A DNA stretch of 64,000 bases from Lepisosteus oculatus (GCF_040954835.1 NW_027167714.1:62001-126000); one strand, 5' to 3'. Shown: positions 44,226-55,298, counted from the stretch's first letter. Notes: a model not told the origin generated them from the letters alone. Numbers and translations are program-made.

Positions 44226-44464
44226 AAAGCTCTTGGTAATTGATGGTCTTCAAAAATGCTTCTCCTTTAGGTACTTTTTAAATCAGCTGAAAAATGCTGT
44301 GAAATGGGGGGACACTTCAGGCCAGTGTAGGATTTGGGTTACAAGAACCATGAAACTGCACGAGAAAGCCCGTACACTGAATTACACGGCTTTCTATTCA
44401 AAGGAGGGCAAAAGAAATTCCCTGAGTTCGATTTTTTGCAGCACAGAGAGGACCACTGTCGTGA

Positions 44465-44538
44465 GGCCAGTTAGCTCAGTTGGTTAGAGCGTGGTGCTAA
44501 GAATGCCAAGGTCACGGGTTCGATCCCCGTACGGGCCA
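44465..44538 (+). tRNA. tRNA-Ile-type body with Leu anticodon AAG
   Basis: 74 nt, differing from vertebrate tRNA-Ile(AAT) at only about four positions. The A-box (TAGCTCAGTTGG), B-box (GGTTCGATCCC), acceptor end ACGGGCCA and a TTTT 5 nt downstream are all intact. The anticodon loop is CTAAGAA, so the anticodon is AAG. Structure is sound (T30-G40 and G31-T39 wobble pairs). If charged, it could misread Leu codons or be charged by another synthetase. Confidence 0.85.
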
Positions 44539-45225
44539 GGTTCTTTTCTCCTCTCTTACCAAAGCTGTTAGGTTCCTTTCCGTGGTGAGAGGGGTTGTCA
44601 TGCAACGCTGCCACATAGTGCCGACAGACGAGTGTTGCAGGAGAAGAGAAAAGTGTTTGAAGATTTAAGAGTGTCTTAGGTGGAGCCAAAATCAAGTGTC
44701 ACAAATGTAAGTGGTTGGATTTCCAATGTTTAATATGGTAAAAATAAGCGGAAGTTATCTGCCGGTCATGGCACAGTCTGCCATGCTTTTGTCATATACT
44801 GTAAAGTGGTGTCGAACTGGAGCCTCACCATTTGCATATGTGAGGCTCCAGTTATACATCGAGTGTCACATTAAATTACAAAAATGAAGAGAGTTAAAGC
44901 AGCTGGAGGGGTTTTCTTACAACTTTTAAGCTGACACAGTTTTGGAAAATGTTTCCTTCACGCTGCACTGTACAACATAGGCAGCCAAGAGTCTCTAAAA
45001 CAAAACAGAATGGACAGATAGGAGAAAATTCCCACTCGTCCTGAAGTTCCCAAAATCCAGCACTGAGCGTAAACAAAGTGTCTAAGTAGCGTGGGAATGC
45101 TAACCCTAACCCTAGCTGGAGTTTGAGCAATCCAGCACTGAGCGTAAAAAGATGAGTCAAAGTAACGTCTAATCGGATTAGTTTCCTTAGAGCTGGTTCA
45201 GAGTTTGCTCAAGAGTTTACCAAGA
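44539..45225. other. Spacer, inverted relative of 29760-29997, plus short duplicates
   Basis: 44540-44640 and 44880-45000 mirror 29760-29995. The phrase ccagcactgagcgtaaa occurs twice (45057 and 45133). A two-unit taaccc run at 45102 is not telomeric. 45150-45222 is a fragment of spacer family 2. Confidence 0.65.
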
Positions 45226-45545
45226 GGACATTGATTCGTCAAATATACGTATATTCACGGCGAAAATACGGCTATACGTATATATACGTCGCCTCGACGT
45301 ATAATCAACGTCAAATTGCAACCGTAAAATTGACGACATTAATAAACGCATATATAACGTCGAAAACACATCTAACACAGTGCCTGAGGCTTTTTACTGT
45401 ACGTATCGTGTGTGCCGCAACTAGGAGTATACGGCTCTCTGCACAGTGTACGAAGTAAATTATTTTCGCAGTAATTAATTTACACGTGTATAATAAATAT
45501 AGTAAATATAATAAATTAATTACTGCGAAAATAATTTTCTTCGTA
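45226..45545. repeat. Hairpin repeat, copy 2 (right arm cut)
   Basis: The left arm matches 1940-2205 with a few changes. The loop is the reverse complement of copy 1's loop. The second arm stops after about 30 bp, where retroviral sequence begins. Confidence 0.85.
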
Positions 45546-47040
45546 AATCCTGCAATCCAGATGATTGGGGCATTGGTGCATGGCTACAGTCTGTGTTAGG
45601 AACATGGAGAGGGTCTCTGGTTCAATACATATTTGTGGGTCTGGTATTATTCGTTATGATCATATCGTTAATATCCTGTTTGAAAAACATGTGGACTAAA
45701 GCTGCTGCTTCTGTGCTAATTGTACGCCCTGAAGGGATCATGAAGGTCAAAAAATGATTTCATGGGAAAGGTTCTCTTATCTAGTGGCAGAACCTGATGG
45801 GTAGAACAATATAGTTTTAAGGGGGGTTACCCTTGGGAGTGATTCCCCTAGATGCAAATGATTTTTGTGGTTTGTTTGTTCATAATAAGATGTTTTGCAG
45901 GAACGGAACAAAGAGAAATTTTACAACTTCAGCTAGAATTGTTCTGCAAAACGCCACAGCTGAGGCAGGGGAACAATGTGTAGATTTTTCTAAGAGTTAT
46001 TACCCAGTTGTTGACCAATCTGTTGACCAAAGTTGACCAAAAAAGCCTAAGATTATGCTGGGCTCCAGCCCACAGGGATTTACCTGTGCTGTAAGAACTA
46101 ATGAGTGAATAAGGAGACTGGATTCTGGTGAAAGACTTCAGGAAAAAGAAATGGTGTTCACTCAGGTGGAGGGGGCTGTACCAGGTGCTGCTGACCACTC
46201 CCACTGCTGTGAAGGTCACAGAAATGGTGCCCTGGATTCATGCTTCCCACTGTAAAAAGGTCACAAACGAACTGAGCAAAGCGCAGGAGTGATGTCTCCA
46301 CAAGGACAGATGGGGATAACCTGCTTGGGACTGATGTGCACAGCCCTTTTCCTTTTTATGTAGAAGCCTGTCACCACCCCAAAAGAGGAAGAATCTAAAC
46401 ATGAAGCCTCTTTGTATACAAACTGGCTGAATGAAACTGATAATGAGGGGGATATGAGTAATTTGTGGTATAAATTTATAAATCATACTGTAAAGTTAAA
46501 GAAATTTAATGCATCTTGTTATATATGTGCTTTAATGCCTCATTCTACAGCCTCACCCATGCGACTTTTTATGAAATGTACTCTTTTATTAATATCACGT
46601 TAGAAGGCTTAGACGCTATCAAACAAGAATTAAGGGGAGTTAGATTAATGGCACTTCAGAACAGGTTCGTGCTGGACCTTCAAAATGCAGCATCTGGAGG
46701 AGTCTATGCTTTAGTAGGAGACTCCTGTTGTACATATATTCCAGCTAATGACGATGATTACGGAAATCTTACGCTCGCTATTCAGCATTTGAAAGAACTA
46801 AAAGACAATGTGAATAAACAGAGAGGCATAAAAGATACACCTGCTTTTCTCTCCTGGTTAGAATCACTGTTTGGGCCAGGGGGAATGTTTTTCTTTTAAG
46901 TTACTAACACCGATTATAGGGGCTGTGATACTTGTCTTCCTGTTTTTATGTTGCTGTATGACATGTATTATTCCAATGCTTCGAAATATGGAAATATGGT
47001 ACCTAGGGGGATAAACTGTTCATCCTTCCAGTCTGGAGAA
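45546..47040 (+). mobile_element. Class I (gammaretrovirus-like) ERV fossil: env and integrase pieces
   Basis: 45548-45760 is an Env transmembrane tail with a long hydrophobic segment. About 46100-46260 is the C-terminal end of a gammaretrovirus-type integrase (motifs GDWILVK and YQVLLTTPTAVKV). About 46290-46900 is env, with the TM-subunit landmark LQNRFVLDL...CCTYIP typical of class I Env, then a membrane segment to about 47000. Order shows a mosaic of at least two pieces with several breaks; gag, protease and RT are absent. Relation to the two other ERV fossils is likely but unproven. Confidence 0.78.
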
Positions 47041-48795
47041 TTGGCAGCTGTCTGACGTCAGTAAGTGATCCTTAAAAATTAATAGTTCCATGACAGTGTG
47101 CATCACCAGAAAATCAATTTCAATGCATTAAAACTCTTGTTATCCTTCTGATCATTGAAGTGTCATTGCCCCAGCACTGTATACTCTTACTTTTGACGCC
47201 TGTCTGAAGTTGGATCCATTTCTAAGAATGGTGACTCACATATCCTCATGCTCAACTTTGGCTCAACCACACAAACTATGAAGATAATCATCTGCTTTTG
47301 CTCCAAGATTTATGTTACTAGGCTCTCTCCTGGGGATCCTCGTGTTCAAACATTGCCCTTATTGTGGATGATCCATGACAGAATTCAGGGAATTCAGAAT
47401 TCTGATACCTCAGCTCAGATTCTGACTGGGCAGACTGTCATTGCCTGGTGTGAATGTGTGCATATCTGTTTTTGTGCATGTTCTGTGGCCTGTTGTACAG
47501 TACATCACAAATGAAAGGGAAATGGAAAACTAAAATAAGACTCAAGTGTTTTATCTTTCATTAACAGTGTTTCATTAGTATCTATGCTAGATCCTGTCAT
47601 CCACTGCTTACCACGACAGGCTCTAGCACGGGATAGCAGCTAATACATTTAACAATCTCACTGCACAATGTTGTATATTCAAGGGCTGATCTTCTGTACT
47701 TTTTCTTTCACTTTTCATGTCTTAGAAACTCAGTCCTGCCAGGAATAATCTGAGAACAAAATCAATCTGAGTGAAAATCTAAGCAGAGGAAGATTGTTTT
47801 ACAGAGTCAACAAGGTCTAATTCAAGGTCATCAGCACTAACAACATTCTCTCTGGAGACAGGCGATAAGAAAATTGAAAGTGTGTATTGTTACACAACAG
47901 CAGAGACTATGAGTTATGCTATCATGAGAGTGCTGATGGATTTTTTTCATTGCTTAGTTTTGCAGGTTCTGTACATTTGAACATTCAAAGTGACTAAAGT
48001 AAAGGAGTTTTCCCTTTTTACCACATAATTCCCAAAAATCAACACTAATAGAAAGCCTAATTCCAGCCAAGATTCAATTACAGTCTCTCAAGCATTCCAG
48101 CAGTGGATTTCATGACTTCAGACAGCCATCTTTATCAGTGGAGAACTCAATGCTCTGAGGTTTACTGGCAGAGTCTCACACTGGGTAATATGTTGGTAAA
48201 TAATGTCCTATGGAATTCTACTATTGATAAATTCTACTATGGAACTGGGATGTGTCCTGAAAAAATCTTCTATGATAGTGGTACAGTCCATCACACCCCA
48301 CCTACAGCCTTTAAAAGAGAAAAAAAAACTGACAACAACAAAGTAAGTCTGTGGTGTAATCAACTAGGTCTTGCAAACATACTTAACCTCTTCCAGCTAC
48401 CAACATTACAAATGCTGTTTACACATTAGATGGTTATTTTTTGGCTTCTGATATTATGGTGGAAAAAGAGCCCTGGAATCTTTGTAGAAGGACAAAAGAC
48501 AGAAAGAACAGGCAGTGTAACCATGGCGAAGAGAAGGGAAATATTGGAGAGAGCTTTTTTCATACACTTTTTATCATTGTTTTTCCAGCCCAACAATGAT
48601 CAACTAATATGGGCAGGCGTCCTGTGCCAAATCCAATCTACCTTTCTTCCAAGCATACAGGAATGTCAGTGAATTAAATATTGACATGTGAAAATACCCA
48701 AAAATATGCAATCACACATATGCAGTTTGAGCAAACATAAGACAATACCCAAGTACCACAAACTACCAGGCATCATTAGCAGTTCAGGTGGGGAG
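47041..48795. other. AT-rich intergenic DNA, nothing recognised
   Basis: No tRNA, snRNA or domain-bearing frame. Open stretches such as 48103-48429 show no family features. May include retroviral 3' flank or LTR remains near 47041-47600, but I could not define ends. Confidence 0.5.
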
Positions 48796-48955
48796 CTGTG
48801 TCAGCATGCGTAGGCTGCAAAGGAACAAGTAATAGGTCTATTCCATGCTTAAAAGAGAAGAAAGAAAACACAACATTTCAGCCGTGGAGCCCTCACACCT
48901 GAAGAAGGCTCCACGGCCGAAACGTTGTGATTTCTTTCTTCTCTTTTCATCTAGT
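48796..48955. repeat. Palindrome with hammerhead-ribozyme-like core (Penelope-like end)
   Basis: Arms aaaagagaagaaagaaaaca...gccgtggagcc and ggctccacggcc...tttctttcttctctttt flank ctcacacctgaaga. On the plus strand CTGAAGA, a GGC/GCC stem and GAAA follow each other (48899-48922), then CGTTGTG that can pair with the CACAAC at 48869-48874. This is the order of hammerhead core elements. Penelope-like elements are known to carry hammerheads in their terminal repeats. Confidence 0.5.
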
Positions 48956-49996
48956 GTCATTAGCCAGTTCCTGTCAAAATAAAATAGAAAAGGATAACAT
49001 TCTAGAGAGAGTTTGAAATACCAAGGTACAATTTAAACCATATTTCTTCCACTACAACCACAATATTTTGGAGAGATCGCTGAGCCTAACTGTTCTGGCA
49101 TGTCCGTTAGCCTCCGTCCTGCTTCAGCAATGAATGCAACGGGGCACATTCTGAGGGAGATGCGGTCAATCAGGTTACAGGAAAACCACGCTATGCTTTT
49201 TTTTGAGATCCTGAAAAGGACAGAGGGGCCATGTATATGTGTGCAGCTGGATATGTAATTGCAGGTGGCGTAGCAAATTCTGCTGAAGCCCCACTGCCTG
49301 GTGTGGATGGTAGCTGTGCATGTTGCAGCAGAATTGTGCATGTGAGATCAAGGGGGCATGTCATGTGTTTGATCACTTCACTCCCTTCCGGAAGCACGTG
49401 ATTCCCTGAGTCCAAAAAATTTGTAAGTTCTTTGGATGACCTGTGGACCGATCTTTCACGATGAAGAATTCCTTAAGAAGAATAGATCTCGGCCCACCAT
49501 CCCAATGCCTCCATCTGAAAACAGCAACCTCCCACTGCCCTTAGTCTGCAAGGCAGTCCTTTCAAGTGCGATGATGACGCCGGGACCTTCGTTGCCTATT
49601 GTACGAGCTGAACTTTTGTGCTCATCAATTCAAGGCTCTTTCCATCAACTCATCTTGTCTTTTGACGCTTCATGTTTTGTGCTCCTTTGACTATCGGCAT
49701 ATCGGGTGACTGCAAACACTGAAGTTCTTGCTTACGGAGTGTGGAACAGTGTTTTCAAGTGATCGCTGTTCTGTCATGTTGACGCCGAGTGAATCTTTCT
49801 TTGGCAACATGGGCAGGCTGACAGCAGCGCGAGCTAAAGTAATGGCAAATTTCTTGACTTATTTCTGAATGTGAATGTTCTTTAGAAAAGGGATGCGGCG
49901 TTGCTTCTCCCCCGTGTAAAGGTCACGCATTCCAGACGTGGTTATGAGCGAACAGTTGCCGCAAGTGTTTGAAAAGAGCAAGAGAGGAAGCAGCCC
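48956..49996. other. Intergenic, nothing recognised
   Basis: No RNA gene or protein domain found. The composition rises in GC toward the tRNA group that follows. Confidence 0.5.
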
Positions 49997-50069
49997 TGCC
50001 CCGTGTGAGGATCAAACTCAGGACCTTCAGACGATGAGACTGACGCGCTACCAACTACGCCAACGAGGC
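49997..50069 (-). tRNA. tRNA-Met(CAT), elongator type
   Basis: 73 nt with acceptor GCCTCGT/ACGGGGC, anticodon loop CTCATCG (CAT) and stem CAGTC/GTCTG. The T loop is TTTGATC where consensus has TTCGATC, weakening the B-box. TTTT lies about 25 nt downstream on its strand. The loop bases 37-38 are unusual (CG rather than AA). Possibly a weak or decaying gene. Confidence 0.8.
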
Positions 50070-50483
50070 CAGCTGCAGTACACAGCTGGAAAGTTTGCCT
50101 CATATGGATTTCAGTCGCCCGTTCCCTAATCTTTAGACGCCCTCTGCTGGATGTTGCATTTGCCTTTTGATCTCACCGATACTTTTTTGGTCTGTTTCTG
50201 TTGCGAGTCCGTTTTTCAGATCTCACCTAGCACAAGTCTCTCTGGCTGAAGTGGCCTCTCTGCTTCAGCATCGTGCCCTCACTCAGCCATTAAAAACGTC
50301 ACTCGGACTTCTGACATGCTGACATGAAATGTCAAGAGAGAGTGGCGGAGACGCTCAAGGCAGAGAGAAGATGAAGAGGGGGCGTGGCTGCAAAATGATT
50401 GACAGCTGCATGACGCTCTCCATGCAAGGCGTGACCACAGGCTAAAGGACACCTTTCGGCACATCAAGCTCTAAGCACACACC

Positions 50484-50556
50484 TGGAGGACGTGGTAAAT
50501 GATCCCGTTATCTCTCGCATGCAAAGCGAGCGCTGTACCATGCAAGCTAACCCCCC
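50484..50556 (-). pseudogene. tRNA-Ala(TGC) relic
   Basis: The anticodon arm GCTCGCTTTGCATGCGAG is perfect and the 3' end is TCCTCCA, but the D arm (TAGCTTGCATGG) and especially the T arm (no B-box) are degraded. Confidence 0.75.
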
Positions 50557-50756
50557 TCGCTGGGGCTCATGCCTCGGTGTCGCCTAGTGCCGCTTGTTCC
50601 CCTCTTACCGGGTGCAGTTCACTGCCCTTCGTCTGCAAGGCAGTCGTGTAATTGCGGCTTTCTTGACTTATTGATGAAGGTCTGACTGGACGAGCGAATG
50701 ACGCCTCTCCCCCGTCCTCAAGCTCGCTGACAGAATAAAATGGAAAGTGCTGCCGT

Positions 50757-50828
50757 GGCTCATTGGTTTAGGGGTATGATTCTCGCTTAGGGTGTGGGAG
50801 GTCCTGGGTTCAACTCCTGGATGAGCCC
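50757..50828 (+). tRNA. tRNA-Pro(AGG)
   Basis: 72 nt with acceptor GGCTCAT/ATGAGCC, A-box TGGTTTAGGGG, anticodon AGG and B-box GGTTCAACTCC. TTTTT follows at about 10 nt. The acceptor pair 6-67 is A-T where most tRNA-Pro have G-C, a compensated change. The T stem has been altered with pairing kept (CCTGG/CCTGG region partly G-T). Probably active. Confidence 0.88.
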
Positions 50829-51280
50829 TTGTGTGCTCTTTTTGTCCTCGTCCACAAGACTGGGAACTGCATGGGCGAATGTGAAGAAGATCCTTCTCGA
50901 ACGTGCAAACTGTGCGAGAAGAGGGGGCGCTTGTTTCCAGCCAAAACTTCTCGCGTGTGAGACGAGCTGACCATCGCTGCAGGAGGTGGGAGGGTCACTC
51001 TGGTAGACAGGGCTGACCTTCGGCAATAGGATTTATACTCTCCAAGATGATATTTGCACTTTCTGGAGAGGCGATTTTCTCCACTTCAGTAGCCCGATTT
51101 CGTCGATTGCGTGGAGAGGGCTGTAGAATGTGGCGGCGCCTTTCCTGCTCCGTCCATGACAGGCGTGCTGGTCTCTGGAGAGAGAGCACGGTCCATCAGC
51201 ACACTCCAATAAAGGCACTGGAAGCAGCTGAATCGCAATGGCGAAGCTCAGCGCTGGGCCGCTGGGCACATCTTACCACC

Positions 51281-51353
51281 GTTTCCGTAATGTAGTGGTT
51301 ATCACGTTCGCCTCACACGCGAAAGGTCCCCGGTTCAAAGCCGGGCGGAAACA
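51281..51353 (+). tRNA. tRNA-Val(CAC)
   Basis: 73 nt with acceptor GTTTCCG/CGGAAAC, anticodon loop CTCACAC (CAC), and T arm CCCGG/CCGGG with loop TTCAAAG. TTTT follows about 7 nt past the end. One D-arm change (gtaatg for gtagtg). Looks functional. Confidence 0.93.
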
Positions 51354-51489
51354 GACTTCTTTTGTCGCCACGCACAAAAGGGGATTGGGGATTCGCCTAG
51401 CGCTGTGATCGAACAGACCCACTCACCTCTTAGTGTGGCGGGATCTGCACAGTGCATGTCGCAGCGCATCCTGCTTTCACTTCAATGCG

Positions 51490-51557
51490 CGTCCTGATGT
51501 ACCCCGGTCTCCCGCGTGACAGGTGGGGACAGGTGACAGGTCCTATACTAACGAGGA
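51490..51557 (-). pseudogene. tRNA-Asp(GTC) relic
   Basis: On the minus strand TCCTCGTTAGTATAG and CACCTGTCACGCGGGAGACC are clear tRNA-Asp D-arm and anticodon-arm sequence. The D loop carries an inserted/duplicated cctgtcacctgt stretch, and the T arm and 3' acceptor are lost. Confidence 0.75.
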
Positions 51558-52149
51558 AGACATCGCTCTCTCCGACCCCCGGCATCGTGTCCCGACCCAC
51601 CGTGCTGGAAGCCGACGGGTGCTGTGATTCCTTTACGGAGCAGAAATGACAACCGAGGAGCCGAGAGATCATTTCAGCATTTCGCGTCTGAACGGAAAAC
51701 ACAAACGACCAACTCAGAATGACTTGCCTTTGACGCTTTTCAAAGCGTTCTTTGTGCACGGCGACTGCGCCGCCTAGCAGATACAAATGGGTTGTACAAC
51801 TTTAAACTAGCAAATGGAAGACGGCTAAGCCCCCTCTCTTTTAGCCCAGGTTCGATCTGTCTCCCAGAATCACCAGGGCGCACACACACACACCCATGCC
51901 GTTGAAGTGCTCTGCTTCATTTCTAAGGGCAACTCAACATTCACTCCTACCCCGAGTGCAGAAAAGACAGTGTCTGCAGCAACAGCAGCTCAGGTCTCTG
52001 CACAGGAGCTAAGCTGCCCCCATCTCCTCTGCTCTGCGGCTCCTGTGGAGTGGAGTCCTGCCTGGAGCTGTGTTTGCAGGCGGTGGCTCCCCGCGCCCTG
52101 TCTGTGCGTCGTGAAATTAATTAATAACGTTAATAAATTTATAAAGTTA
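51558..52149. other. Intergenic, nothing recognised
   Basis: GC-moderate DNA; a short (CA)n run at 51883-51894. No RNA or protein gene seen. Confidence 0.5.
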
Positions 52150-52430
52150 ATAAAGTTATAAATTAGAAATTAATAACGATATAATTATATTCATGTACCG
52201 CAACACAAGAATAGTACACGCTGTACATTGTCTGTCGATAATGTTTCTGTAGTGCTTTTTCAGCACTCAGCATATGACTGTGCTGGTGGTGCTGTGGGTT
52301 AGGTTCCTGACTTCCATATCACACGGTCTATGATTGAATCCCATCGAACTATGACTTTACTTTTTAACAAACATTTCTTTGAAAAAATGAAACGTTTCCC
52401 TTGGTCAGAGATTAAATAAAACCTCACTTT
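52150..52430. repeat. Relative of 23395-23640 with a tRNA-like segment
   Basis: Shares attaataacgatataattat, catgtaccgcaacacaagaa and a tRNA-like gtgctgtgggttaggttcc segment (about 52278-52345) followed by T runs with the 22.6-24.6 kb region. The tRNA-like parts have diverged more than their context. Confidence 0.6.
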
Positions 52431-52480
52431 TTTTTTGAGGTTTTACTGTGCAGAGTGAGGTTTTACCTCACTTTTTTTGA

Positions 52481-52912
52481 GCAGAAGGTTTACTGTGACC
52501 TGAGAAGGGCCGGCATCCAACCACAGTGGTACACACACACGCTCTCACTCATATGAGCTACATGGCTACCAAGATGATCTCGGGTGCGCCGAGCTGGTAC
52601 GGAACATATTGAACTGATCGACGGCGAATTGTCTCTCAGACAGGCTTTTCACCTCTAAGCTCCCTGACTGACAGTGATCAGCTAGGTAGTGAAACAGTCA
52701 GCTGCTTCTAAGCCTTAAACAGCTGCATCTCGGCGCTTCCACAGAGAGATGATTTGAAAGCCGAACATCGCCCATTGGGAACACCTTACTATCACTAGTT
52801 AAAGAGACTCTTAAGGTCTTGCAGAGGTGCCTGTCTAATAGCATGCGCTTTGCAAGCTATAGGTGTTTAGGCTGAGGCAGAATGCCTGTTAACAAAATGT
52901 TTTTCTAAAGGT
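52481..52912. repeat. Inverted copy of 40524-40955
   Basis: Reverse complement of the DNA upstream of tRNA-Arg(CCT), with a few changes; joins directly to the tRNA-Thr leader at 52913. Marks an inversion junction in the array. Confidence 0.85.
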
Positions 52913-52947
52913 GTGTCCAAGTGGCTGCAAAAGGGCAACACTCCCGG

Positions 52948-53021
52948 GGCGCCGTGGCTTAGTTGGTTAAAGCGCCTGTCTAGTAAACAGGAGATCCTGG
53001 GTCTGAATCCCAGCGATGCCT
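52948..53021 (+). tRNA. tRNA-Thr(AGT), mildly degenerate
   Basis: 74 nt with A-box TGGCTTAGTTGG and anticodon loop CTAGTAA (AGT). Acceptor GGCGCCG/CGATGCC has one mispair (5-68), and the T loop is TCTGAAT instead of TTCGAAT, so the B-box is damaged. No TTTT nearby. More complete than the fragment at 6184, but activity is doubtful. Confidence 0.8.
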
Positions 53022-53059
53022 TCTTTGTTCTGTCTTCTCGAACAGTACTGGTCATTATG

Positions 53060-53850
53060 GACAACCGCCTACGGCTAGACTTAATTAAATGCAAGTATTC
53101 ATTTCCTGTCTTTAACGGGACTTGTTTTTCTTAAAATGGATGCAACTTGCAAAACATGAAATACAAACCTTGCTAATCAGCGCTAGCGGCTGGCAAATAA
53201 AAAAAGTCAGCAATGTTTTTTTCTTTAACCTTAACCCTACTAATGGAGAAGAGTTAAACGACCGAGTTTATGCAGCTTAAACGGTGCGCACGTCGGGTTC
53301 TTAGCTGAAAGGGTGGTAAATCACGCTCACCCCAGTCCTTAATCTTTTAAAGAGGATACAAAATTGAACCTAGTCGCCACATCACATACATCCTGTTCAA
53401 TGATAAAAAGGTAACATCTATCCTCGCTCCAGACTAAATCTCACGTTGAGGGCATATTTTTTTTCACTTTACCGTGAGTCGGGCTCGGCTGCACAGAGGA
53501 GAGAGCAGAGCAATGAGGTCACGGGGACAGGGGAATCACACGCTGGCGGTTTGAATACGCGGAAGATCACTGAGAGATCCACAGTACATGGACCCTCCGT
53601 GCGCCATCAGTCCGCACTCCGGACTCTGAATCCTGCCATCCGAGTTAAGATCTCGGCGGAACCTGAGGCGCAGGTCCTTCTTAAAACGTAATCTGGTGAG
53701 CATTTTTAGAATCGTACTTGTATAGATGTAGCCTTTAATGTGTTGCTAGGTTAAAATTGATGACTTCTTGTATTTCAGTAGGCAACTGCCCTCTTGATTT
53801 CGGATTTAATTTCTTTATTACAGGGGCGCTTTTATGAAGATAGAGTCATG
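53060..53850. repeat. tRNA spacer family 3 (copy d)
   Basis: Close to 6240-7002; runs on past gcttttatgaag into sequence shared with 33207 onward, which shows what lay there before the ERV junction at 7003. Confidence 0.8.
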
Positions 53851-54189
53851 TTCAGGTACTTTGCTTGATGGAGGAAGCTCATTTCGGACTCTATGATCTG
53901 CTCACCTGGAAAGGTCTGCTGTACTGCTACAAGAGAGAAGTAGAGTCTGGAAGAAGGGACAATTTTATGATGCTTTGGAAGGTAATGTTTTTTTTCTTTG
54001 AAATCGAAATGAATCAGAATATCAGTGCAAAAGACAAACTCTTGGTTTGGTTTAAAGAGATATGGTTTTAAAACAGACAACATGTAGAAAACAGGTGTTT
54101 CTCACTTTTGGAAAAGAATGGACCGGGGGTAATATTTTACTAGTTGCAGGGCTGAGCTCACTGGGTTACAGTCCAGCAGCGTCACACCA

Positions 54190-54262
54190 AGGCCAGTGGC
54201 GCAATGAATAACGCGTTTGATTACGACTCAGGAGATTGTAGGTTCGACTCCTACCTGGCTCG
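54190..54262 (+). pseudogene. tRNA-Arg(ACG), decayed duplicate
   Basis: Aligned with 33566-33638: first base A instead of G, D loop aatgaat, anticodon stem TTTGA/TCAGG and loop TTACGAC. The anticodon is still ACG, but the loop and stem are abnormal. B-box kept. Confidence 0.8.
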
Positions 54263-55216
54263 GGTCATTTTTAAACGCATCGGGCTGCTCCCTAAGTAGT
54301 CTGTGCTACTTACTGCATTGTAATTGTACCCAGTAAGAGATTTCCTTCATGTAAATGAACTGCACCTGACAGCTTTAGAAAAACACCTGGGCTCAGTACG
54401 GTGCTGAGAGCTTAGCGTTGCTGTTTTAATTAGCACGCACTGCATCCGCTATGGACCCGAACTTTTCAATTATTCCGATCAGTAAGTCAACACGTAGTCC
54501 ACATGAAAGGTAGAAATATTCTCTTGTCTGTCTCTTGTTTGTATAGAACTGAATGTCCCTGACAATGTACTGTTAGTTTTAATTGAAGAACGGCATTTGT
54601 GTTCAAATATACCAGACAAGTTTACGTAACTGCTCATGCGACACTCAGTTGTAATTAGTCAAGAAATAAAGTCGAACAACAGCTGCGGGTTTGATTCTGA
54701 ACGTATGAGATTGCAACGCCTTTTACTTCCATTGACAAATGATAGAGATTCGAAGAGAGATCCTTCAGACCAGCAAGCAAACCCACGGCTATTTCGGTTT
54801 TCTATCTAGGCAACGTTGGGGTCTGCAATAGCATACATGAAAGCGTGATGCAATTTCTGTGGCTACATTTGTTGCACGTCATGCACAGTAAGAGTGTTTC
54901 TAACACCAAATAAAAAGTCAACAATTAGTGATCACGCCTTCTCCTCAGTTAACCCACTGAAACCCTTGCTGTTAACAGTTCTTTACTGCGTGCTTTACGA
55001 GCACCTACATACCGTGTCGGTTCTTTCAGCTTTATTCATTAGGTTTTCAAAGGCATAAGTAGAGCACCAGAGGTGCGAACGCAAAATGTGTGGTTATCTG
55101 AAGTCTTGCTTTCCATGGCAGCGGGTCCAAGCGATTTAGCGTTTTTATAGTACCGGGAAAGGAGAAGCAGCACTTCGCCTCTGCCGCGCAGACACAAGGC
55201 GACGTACGGCAGACGC

Positions 55217-55298
55217 CGGAGTCGGCAGGTTTCGAACCTGCGCGGGGAGTCGCCAACGCATTTCGAGCCCATCGCCTTAACCTCTCGACCACGACAAA
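55217..55298 (-). pseudogene. tRNA-Ser(CGA) relic
   Basis: 82 nt, class II, anticodon loop CTCGAAA (CGA), intact T arm and variable arm. The acceptor 5' strand (TTTGTCG) no longer pairs at the first three positions, and the anticodon stem has a G-G mispair. Paralogous to Ser(TGA) at 22071 and Ser(AGA) at 43544 by flanks. Confidence 0.8.

Noticed and set aside
45102-45116. ctaaccctaaccct, telomere-like
   Set aside because: Only two units; too short for an interstitial telomere block.
48103-48429. 108-residue open frame
   Set aside because: No domain, no paralog in the window and AT-rich context; likely chance.
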